From Choanephora cucurbitarum (lineage: Eukaryota > Mucoromycota > Mucoromycetes > Mucorales > Choanephoraceae), in contig JAIWNI010000246.1 in the NCBI GenBank assembly GCA_025331435.1, positions 1 to 17,705 on the forward strand: 17,705 nt of DNA. The letters run 5' to 3'. A program made the translations under genes and the position numbers. Below are positions 9,346-17,705 of the stretch, piece by piece; within the stretch, counting starts at the first letter, position 1; each line of letters starts with the position of its first letter. The notes below the pieces were generated by a model. That model was not told the DNA's origin. It searched no databases and saw only the letters and a program-made list of their open reading frames with translations.

Positions 9346-10222
9346 CAGTTCATTTGTGGTTTATTCTCAACCTCAAGTAGTATATTCAAAACGCAATCAT
9401 CTAGGGTAGAAAGCGCATGTAAACAGTAATGTTTTGTTTTTGCAGAAGTTAAAAAGAAGTCAATGAGCACTACACTGAGTGTACAGCACAAGGACCGAAA
9501 ACAAGTTTTGCTCACCGAGTCGTTGGAGTAATTCTCTGGGATTTCCTCAATTCAGTTATCAAGAAATGATGGATAAACTCAAAATGGCTTCTGAAATAGC
9601 ACAGCAAAAACATATCCGCTTAACGAAGATAGAATAAATGCTAAGATCATATCAAGCATGAATCAAAAGTCTTTTCTCCGTTAAAGAGTAGGCAAAATGA
9701 TGAAGGATACTAAAACTAAAAGGTGGAAGAAAACAATCTTGAGATTGCAAAGATAATGACGACGTAATACATGTTTTTTCCTTTTAAGCTTTTTAATGCA
9801 AAAGAAGCAAAACAAAGTGTGGTATCATGGATTAGCTATTTGTACCAACCTTCTTTACTTACTTGCTCTTTCAGAATATGACCAAATTTTCAATCAGAGA
9901 TGTAATCGTTTCTCAATCTTGTTATAGCCATGCCCTAAATAACTTCCTTTCACCTGGTAAAGGCAAACTCAATTGTAATATGCTACTTTTTTCATTACTC
10001 ACAATAATACGATCATAGACAGCTCTGTCTCTCTGTCTATTACGTTTGTTGGTAAAACATTTTCAACTTCCAAGCTATCCGTATTCTTCTAGCAAACAGT
10101 ATTGCTTTGGATAAGTCCAATCTTATCTTGCATGCTCAAGCAAAGCAAAGAAAATCAAACATAGCGAAAAGAAATGATGAGTTAATGTTTTACAAACCTA
10201 CTATTTTCTAGAATAAGCAAAA
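9346..10222. other. intergenic stretch, no gene seen
   Basis: About 880 bp downstream of the four-exon gene and upstream of the minisatellite. No open frame of useful length, tRNA-like structure or element terminus was recognised. The sequence is AT-rich with scattered A runs. Confidence 0.5.
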
Positions 10223-11439
10223 TTATTGCCTCCTCACTATTTCAACAATTCCTTTTTGAAGGTTACTTGCAAGTTCAATCAGTATCTCGAGATCAAGACA
10301 GTGTAAACGATAACGATTATCTCTCAAATCATTTTCTACGCGAATCCAAGGCTGCAGCTTAATCTTGCTATCAGAGTTCAATAGTGTTGCCCAAGGAATA
10401 CCATTGACTTTGTGGGAACATTGCTGTTCTATGATTAAATGCATCATTATTTTTATCTCAGTATTCTGCAGATAATTGATTGATCTTACGGTACAGCTCG
10501 AAGACTTTGTCTCTGATATACTTCTGCAAATATTGCTTCTTCTGACTCCGACTCTTCAGGCTTTCAAGAGTTTCAAGAAGCAAATCAACCCCTTCTGTCT
10601 CTTTCGAAGAGGAGCCGAGAGCACATAAAGAACCTTCAGATATCAAAGCTTGAAAAACAATAGACATTAGATTTTTGGATTGCATGGTTTGATGACAGTG
10701 TTTGTTTTACCTTCCATCTGGCGTTTTATGTTCATTCCTTTTGTTATCACCATATTTTGAAGCATCAACTCAGGATACTCGCCTGTCTCTGGGAAAAGAT
10801 TTTTTGCAAATTGCGTGCCTATTTCTAAACAAATAGTTAGGAAACATGTTCTTTTTTTTCTAATCACGCTTGTTTTAGTAACCTACGACTGTTGCAGTAT
10901 CTGCCCACACGATGCATTAGCTCTGTTGTGTCAGACGCATAAAACAAAATAATATGCGTCTTGAAATTCTTTTGAAGCCAATCACAGAGCTCCCTTAACT
11001 TCTTCATTTCTCTCTCATAAAGAAAGGGGCGAGGTTGGGCAGCTTCGGAATCGATTTTCTCATTGTATTCTTCCGTTTGTTGGTCAAGAAGTTGGAGCAT
11101 TTGCTCGTTCGTCTTCAATTCTTGGTATTGAGCTTGAATGAGGGACTGTTGCTCTGGATCTCTAAAGCTCAAATTTTCCTCTCTTTTGTTGCTATTGAAC
11201 TGATTCCAGTGGGTTCTTTTTTTCTTTCTAGTGTCGAGTTTAACGAGGGTATCGTTGAATTCAGCAACAAGGGGACCACCACACTGACCAGCTTCAAACC
11301 ATCGAATCTCGTCGTGATCTTCATCTGGATATTCACTGAAATATTTTTCTTGAAGCTCTTTTATTTGCAAGAGATGGATTCGAAGATGAGGTCTTTCCTC
11401 AAGCTGTTCATCAGTAGGGAAGTAGCTGTATGATGACAT
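10223..11439 (-). CDS. four-exon hypothetical protein, 343 residues
   Basis: Exons are 11439-10887, 10824-10711, 10648-10490 and 10428-10223. The introns are 62, 62 and 61 bp (donors GTAGGT, GTAAAA, GTAAGA; acceptors TTTAG, TCAAG, CATAG). All three interrupt codons after the first base and restore frame, which strongly supports the model. The N-terminal region is acidic (SEYPDEDHDEIRWFEAGQ), then basic (TRKKKRTHWNQF), then Gln/Glu-rich and coiled-coil-like at residues about 95-135. A helical segment, EMKKLRELCDWLQKNFKTH, ends exon 1. The final exon holds the most ordered-looking part, with IPWATLL, LQPWIRVENDLRDN and LDLEILIELASNL. No domain is recognised and no signal peptide or membrane segment is seen, so a nuclear or cytosolic protein is the default guess. 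The start codon lies 58 bp from the broken end of the DIRS-like element, so its upstream region may have been altered by that insertion. Confidence 0.65.
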
Positions 11440-11496
11440 TTCTAATTTAAATATAAAGGAGTAATAAAATAAAATTAGCTAAGAATACTTAAGAAA

Positions 11497-13499
11497 TCAA
11501 CGGAGTTTTGTTGTACTCCTTTTTTGAGGCTTATAATAGTACTTTGAAAGCACAACAATGATAATAGCCATTGATTCTTGTGACAGACCTTTATTCAAGG
11601 ATGAGGAGCGCAAAGCATCCAAACGGAGAGCGTTGGTTTGGTTGGAGTCAGGGGGCAAGGTGTGAGCGGCGATCGCATCTCTATGTCCTGTGCCTGCAGA
11701 ATGACTGGGGGACATGTTGACATCTGATGGACCAGTGGGAACCACGGTGCACTCGGCCAAAACGGGGTGACCAGAATTGTTGGTAGGGAGATCCGCTCCC
11801 GACGGATCTTTTCTACGCATTTCATCAGCAGGTTTCAAGGCGGGTTGATCCAAGGCAAGTGGAACTGGTAACAATCGACGGAGTGAGCGTCTACCTGCCA
11901 TGCTCCTGGGTCTCTCTTCCATGAGACGTACTTTGGGCACAGGTTTGTCGTCCGGTCGGCGAACAAGTCTACGTCTACTTGAACTGCCCAGGTTCGCAGG
12001 ATGGACTGAAACGTTGATGGGCGGACTCGCCACTGGTTCTTGTAGAACAGTCTTCGGGACTGGTAGTCGGCTGTCCTGTTCTCTATCCCTGCTATATGTT
12101 TGGCAGATAGAGTCAGACCCCTCTGGAGACACCACTTCCAGATAGTCGTTGCCAAAGTCATGAGGTCGTACGATCGGGTTCCACCCTGCTTCTGAATGTA
12201 CGCCATGGACGTTGTGTTGTCTGTTTGTATCAGGACATGTTGATGGTGGAGATCTGGGAAGGATTGGAGAGCTAGAAAGGCAGCCATTAGTTCCTTCCAA
12301 TTGATATGCTGGAGACTCTCCTGGTAAGTCCAATGACCAAATGTCGTTAGGTTGCGGTAGGAATATCCCCATCCTGTGTTCGAAGCATCGACGTATAAGG
12401 TGGCTGTTGCAGTCGTGGGGATCATTGATCTGCCGTTCCATTTGCCCAGATTGTTCATCCACCAACGGAGTTCTTCCAAGGCTTGAGGGCTTAGTTGTTG
12501 TGGAACATCCCAGCGAGGATCCGACTTCATCCATTGATTCTTCTGATGCAAGAGATGACGAGTGTATAATCTGGTTGGAAAGACTGCGAAAGTTGCCGCT
12601 TGTAAACGCATGATTACACTCTGAACTTTCCGAGGTGATTGGATTGGGTGGAGCAGTAGTTGGCGAAGAGCTCGTTGTATGTCGCGAAGCTTCTTTCCAG
12701 GTAAGGAGGCCTGCATACCGACCGTGTCCAATTGAAACCCCAGGTATTTTAATGATTGAGTTGGGTGTAGGTTGGATTTCTCCAAGTTGACTAACCAACT
12801 CAGACTTCGCAAACAGGACAAGACTTTGGTTGTGTGCTGATGGATTATTTCCTTCGATTCGCCCATTATGATCCAATCGTCTAGATAGGCTGCTATCCGG
12901 ATCCCCTGCTGTCGGGCCCATTCCACAATCGGTCGTGTGATCTTTGTAAACCAAAAGGGAACAATGTTGAGGCCGAATGGTGTAGTACGGATTCGGTACA
13001 AATGGTTTTGCCAACGAAAGCGAAGGAACCTGCGGGATGCCGGGTGAAGCGGTAGATGGAGGAAGGCATCGGACAGGTCGATAGAGACTAGAAAGTCGTT
13101 TGGTTTGATCATGAGAGAGATGTCCTGTATCGTTTCTATTTTGAAGTGGGGACAATCCACGTATTGGTTCAAAGCTTTGAGGTTGAATACTGGTCTTACC
13201 CCGCCTGTCTTTTTTGGTACTGTGAAGATGGGACTGATGAAGCTTTGGTGAAGGTCTGTCTGTGGGACTGGCTCTATGGCATTTTTCGTTAGTAGCGTAT
13301 TGTACTGGAGGAGAAGTGTGAAAGGGAATTTGGAAACCGTGTTGGACGGCAGATAAGAGGTGATGGTTAGGGAAGAGTTGAATCCATGCTGCTGCGAACT
13401 GTTGAAGGCGACCCCCTACTAAATCTGTCTCTGTTGAGAGAGAAGATTTGAGATGCCAATTTACTGGTGCTTGGCGACGGTCTTTGGAAAAGATTTCTT
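11497..13499 (-). pseudogene. DIRS-like reverse transcriptase/RNase H (pol), frameshifted and interrupted
   Basis: Reading on the minus strand, pol starts in a frame overlapping the 3' end of gag and encodes the family-typical LVGGRLQQFAAAW and HGFQIPF. A frame change near 13295-13315 moves it to the frame with KNAIEPVPQTD, FTVPKKTGGVRPVFNLKALN, DLSDAFLHLPLHP and the catalytic YLDDW of reverse transcriptase. RNase H follows with YVDASNTGWG, NWKELMAAFLAL, QTDNTTSM and ENRTADYQSR, so its acidic residues are present. An in-frame TGA (11837-11835) splits NPP from NLLMKCVEKI, where relatives have Trp. The frame resumes through FWPSAPWFP to a stop at 11595-11597. Near 11640 another frame carries LNKGLSQESMAIII, resembling the lead-in to the recombinase, and ends at 11497. 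At least two lesions plus a 3' truncation make it non-functional. Confidence 0.85.
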
Positions 13500-14351
13500 G
13501 TTTTGAAACGAACTGTTCTGTTGGGGAGTTTGGCCATGCCGAAAAGATGACTGGGAGGGGCCAGCCAAGGCAGAAGAAGGAGATTCTGATGTCGATTTCT
13601 TTTGAAATCTACGACCCATCTTACCTTTGTTTTGTGAAAGGTTCCTAGCTTCCTTCAAGGACTTTTCGGTTGCCGTTTGCTGAGCAATAGAGGCATTGAA
13701 ATCGTTCAAAGGCATGGTGTATCTAGTATCAGACGATTGTGAGGGCAAAGCGAAAGATTGGTTGAAGCTTCGCAATGCTATGTTGTTGCGATGGTGATTC
13801 AAGGTGTAAGAGACGTTCAATAGTGAGCGGACATCATGAATCATGTGTAAGAATCGTTGAGCATCAGTGTCTGCAATGTTAGCAGAATAAATCTCATATC
13901 CCAAAATATCCAAGGGTCGAAGAACACCTGTCAAAAGATATTGGGCTTCTTTCAAAACAATAACCTCATGCTGTTGTCCTTTGTTCATTTGCTCTTGGGC
14001 AGCAGGAAGGGTGGAAGGTGCTCGATAATCCATGTTACGCATGGGTGGGTAAGACTCAATCAACTCTCTTCTTTGTGTATCAGGCATAGGTGAAGAAATG
14101 AAAGGAGATTGGTTGAGGTTGAGCATCTCAGTTAGCTCCTCAGGAGGCGTCCAATCAAATTGTTGTCTAACTGCAATAGAATGGACAGGAGCACTGGTGT
14201 CGATTTCCTCCATATCAGGGGAAGGGGCGGCACTGGTATTGACATATGCAGCGTTTGGTTGTGTTTGTAAAACAAGTTGTTGCAAAAGTTCTTGTGTCTC
14301 TAGCAACTGGTTCTGTATGCTGGTGATTGTTTCGGGAGTAACTTGTGACAT
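13461..14351 (-). CDS. gag-like protein of the DIRS-like element
   Basis: A single open frame of 296 residues from ATG 14351 to TAA 13461. It would supply the capsid-like protein of the retroelement. The N-terminus is Gln/Leu/Thr-rich and coiled-coil-like (residues about 5-35). An acidic, Pro-containing region follows, and then a helical core at residues about 120-215 (LKEAQYLLTGVLRPLDILGYEIY, broken here for length, is its start region). The C-terminal third is basic and Ser/Gln-rich (GKMGRRFQKKST, FRHGQTPQQNSS) and suits nucleic-acid binding. No CCHC zinc knuckle is present, as is common for DIRS gag proteins. The pol frame overlaps its last codons in another frame, which would need frameshifting or a separate start. 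An acceptor-like CAATTTAG just before the ATG hints at a 5' untranslated intron. The frame is intact although pol is broken. Confidence 0.75.
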   Translation of the reverse strand: MSQVTPETITSIQNQLLETQELLQQLVLQTQPNAAYVNTSAAPSPDMEEIDTSAPVHSIAVRQQFDWTPPEELTEMLNLNQSPFISSPMPDTQRRELIESYPPMRNMDYRAPSTLPAAQEQMNKGQQHEVIVLKEAQYLLTGVLRPLDILGYEIYSANIADTDAQRFLHMIHDVRSLLNVSYTLNHHRNNIALRSFNQSFALPSQSSDTRYTMPLNDFNASIAQQTATEKSLKEARNLSQNKGKMGRRFQKKSTSESPSSALAGPSQSSFRHGQTPQQNSSFQNKKSFPKTVAKHQ

Positions 14352-14620
14352 TTCGAAAATCTAAATTGACGGTAAGTGACCTGAGCGAAAAAGATGATCA
14401 ATTGTATAATAGTGATAAAAAATTTGTTTTTTATTTCGCTGTTTAAATGAATAAAGATGAGAATCTCGTTCGACCTTGAATGATTTTTTTTGTCAATCAC
14501 CACAAGAGATTTTTTCTGTAAAACAAAGGCAGTTTTTGTGTAGCATGCAGTTAAGATTCCTTTTTTGGACAGTGCTTGAATTTTCTCCAAAAATGGGTGG
14601 AGGGTTTTCCTCATATAGGA
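14352..14620. other. 5' leader region of the DIRS-like element
   Basis: Non-coding sequence upstream of the gag ATG on the minus strand. A 110-codon open frame (14300-14632, minus) overlaps gag in another frame and is rich in T/A codons. It is regarded as leader or terminal-repeat sequence and not as a gene. No inverted terminal repeat partner is visible because the other end of the element is lost. Confidence 0.4.
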
Positions 14621-14700
14621 ATTGGGGGCCATTTCTCAAATAATATTGGGGGTGCTCTCAAATAATATTGGGGGTACTTTTCAAACAAGAATGGGGGGAT
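14621..14700 (+). repeat. tandem ATTGGGGG repeat (22-24 bp period)
   Basis: Three units start at 14621 (24 bp), 14645 (22 bp) and 14667 (23 bp), each opening ATTGGGGG and running into CTCAAATAAT or a close variant; a fourth, partial copy with AATGGGGGG starts at 14690. Four evenly spaced G5-G6 runs result. The block lies about 270 bp beyond the gag start, so it may belong to the DIRS terminal region. Confidence 0.8.
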
Positions 14701-15553
14701 GCAGAAGAGTATTTTTGCTTCATTTTATTGGTAGAAAAACTGTACTAATGCTAGCCTCTGCTAGGCTCTAACACTCATTTGCGTCACTTACCTTATGGTT
14801 GAAACCAGAGCAGCTAAGGCATTCTAGCAGAACGCTTTGGTTTGGATTGACAGTAGAAAACACCTTAGAAGCTCAAGTAGTTTGGGCATGTTTGCACTTG
14901 CTGCATCTATTTATTGTTAAAGAATATGCAAGCCAACTATAGAAAGAAGATGATGTTAAAACTCTTATCTCATCTGTAATGCCTTAAAAACTAACCTACA
15001 GTTTGAATTTCTTCTGTACTTTTCAAAGCAAGCACACAAGATACTGTTGCATCTTGAGCGCGTTAGGAACAAAGAGCTACTCTGTCATAAAAAGCGTGTT
15101 AGTTGCCATCCAAAGCAAAGAAATAGCCTAAAACTCACCTTAGAAGATAAAGAAAAGAGAAATTTTTTTCTAAGTATTAGGGATTAGTTACTAGTTTATA
15201 GCAGTCACCCCTTCAATCTCAAAAGTACTTAAAAAAATGAAGAAAAAACTCGACAAGCACCCAAACCAACACCGGCGTTCACAATTTTACGTTTCTGGTG
15301 GAATTGTCACACCTATTCTCCCAAAGCGTTTTGTTTGTCTTACTAGACTACACCACCATCGATTTTTTTTGCAATTCCGACAGAAGTAGCGGGGATAAGT
15401 TAACAAGCCTTTTTGGAAGAGGGGGGTGGTGGAGTCCAATTTAGATGGGGGTGGTGGGGGTAATGGGGGTGACGGATTAATTTGATATCTCAAGCAAAAA
15501 TACGTTTCAAATAAAAATATTTTATCATCAGTTAATATATTAAAAAGTTAAAG
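14701..15553. other. intergenic stretch, no gene seen
   Basis: About 850 bp between the DIRS-like element and the repeats upstream of the Helitron gene. No convincing gene or RNA was recognised. A 68-codon minus-strand frame at 15287-15493 is mostly the translation of the G-rich tract as Pro codons and is not called. A G-rich tract at 15419-15475 is listed separately. Confidence 0.5.
15419..15475 (+). repeat. G-rich tract with quadruplex potential
   Basis: G runs of five or six lie at 15421-15426, 15447-15451, 15456-15460 and 15465-15469, with GG pairs between. Three of the runs are separated by only 4-base loops. The pattern fits potential G-quadruplex DNA on the plus strand; no function can be assigned. 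Confidence 0.6.
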
Positions 15554-15621
15554 GAGCTAAAAAACAGTCACCACCAGCTTAAAATGAATGTAATATTTGT
15601 GGCTTAGGAATATTCGATGAA

Positions 15622-15708
15622 CTGTGGTTCAGAGAATAAGAATGAGATCTTTATTGATAGAATAATTATATGATAGTTTACCTGTGGTTCAGAGAATAAG
15701 AATGAGAT
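15622..15708 (+). repeat. 27-bp direct repeat, 60 bp apart
   Basis: An exact 27-bp sequence beginning CTGTGGTTCAGAGAATAAGA lies at 15622-15648 and again at 15682-15708. Both copies start with CTGTGG and continue through AATGAGAT. The TG start and the TTTATTGATAGAAT stretch after the first copy recall an LTR, but no matching second LTR or coding region is present in the window. Confidence 0.9.
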
Positions 15709-15737
15709 AAAGTGTCTTCTTATTCTCAGCCACACAG
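15682..15737 (+). repeat. imperfect hairpin-forming inverted repeat
   Basis: GAGAATAAGAA at 15692-15702 is matched in reverse complement by TTCTTATTCTC at 15717-15727, giving an 11-bp perfect stem with a 14-base loop. The outer arms also pair: CTGTG at 15682-15686 with CACAG at 15733-15737, with a small internal bulge. The left arm is the second copy of the 27-bp direct repeat. Confidence 0.85.
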
Positions 15738-15958
15738 TATTTATACTTTCTAGTTAATTGCTAATATATATCTTTGCACATGTATTCAAATCGGTACTTC
15801 AACTAGCATGAGGTATTACAATGAAGAGCTAAAAAACAGTCACCTTTCGCTATGAAGTAATAAAGGATTTCATCATCAATATATTCCATTTCTAATCCTC
15901 TTACTCAATTATTGACTATCTACCAACTTTCTTTACGCTTCTCTCAAACGCTAACAAA

Positions 15959-17705
15959 ATGAACAACAACTCCACTGTATTTTGCGCTTCTTGCAACGAA
16001 CCTGGTCACTCCCGCAGAACATCCCGTCTTTGCAGATTGAACCCTCGCAACCAAGTCGACAACGATGTTCAAATGGAAGAAGCTCAGCAACAACAGGCAT
16101 CAACAAATACCATCTATTGTTCAGCCTGCAATGAACCCGGCCATTCCCGTCGAACTTTTGCTGGATGTAGACTGAATCCACGTAACATGAACTTGGAACT
16201 GGACGAAGAGACTCCCTCTCGAGAGATTTGCTCGAGTTGTGGAAACGAAGGTCATTCTAGACGTACAAGTAGACTTTGCCCTCTCAACGCGCAATTCACC
16301 AGAAACATCGCCAGGGATTTGAGTGCAGTACCTTCAGGCCGACATGAACTTGGTTCAATGAGTTGTGTTTGTAGTCACTGTGGGGCTTTGATGTGGACTC
16401 AGGAAAGAGTTTCTAATAGTAGCATTGCACAACCTGTGTATCAACTGTGTTGTTGTAAGGGAGATGTTATGTTGAGTTCATTGCAACCAACTCCTCCAGA
16501 AATTGGTGACTTGCTCAAAGGAAATGACAATGTCTCTAAAGAGTTTCGAAGCAACATCAGAATGTACAATAGCTCTTTAAGCTTCACTTCTTTTGGCGTA
16601 AATTTAGATTTGAATTTAGCTAACAGTCGAAACGGTTCGTATACCTTTCGAATTCAGGGAAGCCCATATCATTTGATTGGGTCTGCCATTCCATCTGAAA
16701 ATTCAACTCCTAAATTTGCACAAATCTATATCTTTGATACTGAGCATGAGCTAGAAAATCGTCATGCAATTGCACGTAATGTAGAGCTTGCAACTCTAGA
16801 AAGATTACAAAACATGATGCATCGAGTTAATCCCTTTGTTGCTGTCTTTAAAAATATGACTCAAATTGCTACCGAACAACGAGGCAATCTCAACAACAAT
16901 GATGGAACGGAAGGCATTGCGTCATTAGAAAACGTAAAGTTAGTTTTCAGAGCTGAAGGGGTTCCAGATCGTAGACGTTACAATAGACCTACAGGTGGTT
17001 CTCAAGTTGCTGCTATAATTGTTGGTGGTGATAACGATGATAACGCTGCAACCAATTCTCGGGATATTGTTGTACAATACCAGGATAGTTCAGTAACTAG
17101 AGTCAGTGAGTCCAACCAATTCTACGATCCATTACATTACGTTCTTTTGTTTCCTTTTGGTGAACCTGGATGGAGTATCGCTACCCCTAGCACAGTATCC
17201 AATCAGAACTTAACCATTATGCAATTCTACAGCTTCAGATTAATGTACAGACCCTCTGATGGTCATCTGTTGCATCTCTTTGGAAATCTTTTCCATCAGT
17301 ATATAGTCGACATGTATGCCAAAATGGAGCAAAACAGACTTATGTATATTCGACAGAACCAACAAAACTTAAGATGTGAGCTCTATCAAGGTTTACAGGA
17401 TGCTGTTACTCTTTCGGATGGTTTGGAACCCGGTAATCAACAAGAATTAGTCCGTCTAGGCCAAAAAGTAATCCTACCATCTACATTTATTGGAGGACCT
17501 CGCCATATGGCACAACTCTATCAAGATGCTCTGAGCATAGTAAGACGTTTTGGAAAGCCAAACTATTTTATCACTTTTACGTGTAATCCACATTGGCCTG
17601 AAATCCAACGAGAACTTCTCTATCATCAAAAGGCATCTGATCGTCCTGATCTCTGTAGCAGGGTATTCCACTTGAAGCTTGGTGAATTACTTGAGGATCT
17701 AACCA
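15959..17705 (+). CDS. Helitron Rep/helicase protein, N-terminal part (cut by window edge)
   Basis: An uninterrupted frame from ATG 15959 to the window end gives 582 residues without a stop. Three tandem zinc knuckles of the form C-x2-C-x4-H-x7-C lie at residues 9-25, 54-70 and 91-107, each with GHSRRT after the second Cys. Then come a Helitron-typical Cys cluster (VCSHCGALMW at 137-146, and CCCKGDV from 164), the FRSNIRMYNSSLSFTSFG segment, a long N-terminal Helitron region (FAQIYIFD, then FYDPLHYVLLFPFGEPGW), and the start of the Rep nuclease, VILPSTFIGGPRHM and FITFTCNPHWPEI (537-549). Helitrons transpose by rolling circle using a two-Tyr HUH nuclease fused to a PIF1-like helicase. The HUH residues, the two tyrosines and the helicase would lie beyond 17705. 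No lesion is seen in the visible part. The 5' TC terminus of the element was not identified. Confidence 0.92.
   Translation, partial: MNNNSTVFCASCNEPGHSRRTSRLCRLNPRNQVDNDVQMEEAQQQQASTNTIYCSACNEPGHSRRTFAGCRLNPRNMNLELDEETPSREICSSCGNEGHSRRTSRLCPLNAQFTRNIARDLSAVPSGRHELGSMSCVCSHCGALMWTQERVSNSSIAQPVYQLCCCKGDVMLSSLQPTPPEIGDLLKGNDNVSKEFRSNIRMYNSSLSFTSFGVNLDLNLANSRNGSYTFRIQGSPYHLIGSAIPSENSTPKFAQIYIFDTEHELENRHAIARNVELATLERLQNMMHRVNPFVAVFKNMTQIATEQRGNLNNNDGTEGIASLENVKLVFRAEGVPDRRRYNRPTGGSQVAAIIVGGDNDDNAATNSRDIVVQYQDSSVTRVSESNQFYDPLHYVLLFPFGEPGWSIATPSTVSNQNLTIMQFYSFRLMYRPSDGHLLHLFGNLFHQYIVDMYAKMEQNRLMYIRQNQQNLRCELYQGLQDAVTLSDGLEPGNQQELVRLGQKVILPSTFIGGPRHMAQLYQDALSIVRRFGKPNYFITFTCNPHWPEIQRELLYHQKASDRPDLCSRVFHLKLGELLEDLT

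Larger units (their letters stand above)
11497..14351 (-). mobile_element. decayed DIRS-like retroelement
   Basis: The span contains a gag-like gene followed by a reverse transcriptase/RNase H region in the order and style of DIRS-order retroelements. These carry a tyrosine recombinase instead of a DDE integrase and have unusual split or inverted terminal repeats. Here the coding part ends about 11497 with only the linker that normally leads into the recombinase, so the recombinase and the downstream repeats are absent. The outer left terminal repeat would lie beyond 14351 but was not delimited; G-run tandem repeats at 14621-14700 are a possible trace. Limits given are coding limits only. Confidence 0.75.
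15554..15844 (+). repeat. 19-bp direct repeat flanking a 253-bp segment
   Basis: The 19-mer GAGCTAAAAAACAGTCACC occurs at 15554-15572 and, without mismatch, at 15826-15844. The enclosed 253 bp contains the 27-bp direct repeats and the hairpin described separately. The arrangement could mark an inserted small element with an unusually long duplication, a segmental duplication remnant, or repeated binding sites upstream of the Helitron gene. Confidence 0.85.

Noticed and set aside
5781..11837. RIP-like mutation as the cause of the G-to-A changes in the KDZ acceptor and the DIRS TGA codon
   Set aside because: Only two events are visible and neither lies in the CpA context typical of RIP, so no mutational process can be claimed.
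11497..13155. 552-codon open frame on the minus strand
   Set aside because: It is mostly a shadow of the reverse transcriptase/RNase H frame, which carries all the family motifs. Only its last part (about 11640-11497) looks element-derived.
14300..14632. 110-codon minus-strand frame overlapping gag
   Set aside because: It overlaps the gag start in a different frame, has a T/A-biased composition and no family resemblance, and is more likely element leader.
15622..15737. Solo LTR or CRISPR-like array
   Set aside because: There are only two direct copies plus one inverted partial copy, no spacer series, and no LTR-element coding region or primer site could be tied to it.

Overview
The window reads as a stretch of fungal nuclear DNA packed with transposable elements. 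It is AT-rich, the introns are very short (52-75 bp) with GT..AG ends and CTAAC-like branch sites, and the element mix (DIRS-like retroelement, KDZ transposase, Helitron, exonuclease-bearing transposase) resembles early-diverging Mucoromycota, most likely Mucorales. That placement is inference from element content and intron style; no host marker gene is present.

Layout. (1) 1-390: non-coding flank with a short GTGAGTGTG repeat block. (2) 391-5109: a likely mobile element made of a small divergent two-exon gene on the minus strand (391-728) and a three-exon, 1398-residue plus-strand protein (792-5109). The large protein has an N-terminal zinc ribbon, a DDE-transposase-like core, a complete DEDDy 3'-5' exonuclease domain lying between the second Asp and the Glu of that core, and a Cys-rich tail. 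(3) 5299-6690, minus: a six-exon KDZ-family transposase relic whose exons can be rebuilt from splice signals. One intron now ends in AA instead of AG, and both ends of the protein are missing. (4) 6691-8427: AT-rich, no gene seen. (5) 8428-8920, minus: two-exon gene for an unknown 146-residue protein. (6) 9119-9345: a 30-bp minisatellite with a palindromic core. (7) 10223-11439, minus: four-exon gene for an unknown 343-residue acidic, coiled-coil-rich protein. (8) 11497-14351, minus: a decayed DIRS-like retroelement with gag and reverse transcriptase/RNase H. Its tyrosine recombinase is missing, and the pol frame carries frameshifts and an in-frame TGA. (9) 14352-15958: repeat-rich DNA with G-runs, direct repeats and a hairpin. 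(10) 15959-17705, plus: the intact N-terminal part of a Helitron Rep/helicase protein with three tandem zinc knuckles, cut by the window edge.

The four elements use different chemistries: DDE plus exonuclease, KDZ DDE, reverse transcription with a recombinase, and HUH rolling circle. No host pathway is visible, and the two non-element genes (146 and 343 residues) are unrecognised. The most distinctive feature is the transposase/exonuclease protein with its tightly spaced divergent partner gene. All exon structures were assembled by eye from splice signals and reading-frame continuity and have not been checked against transcripts.
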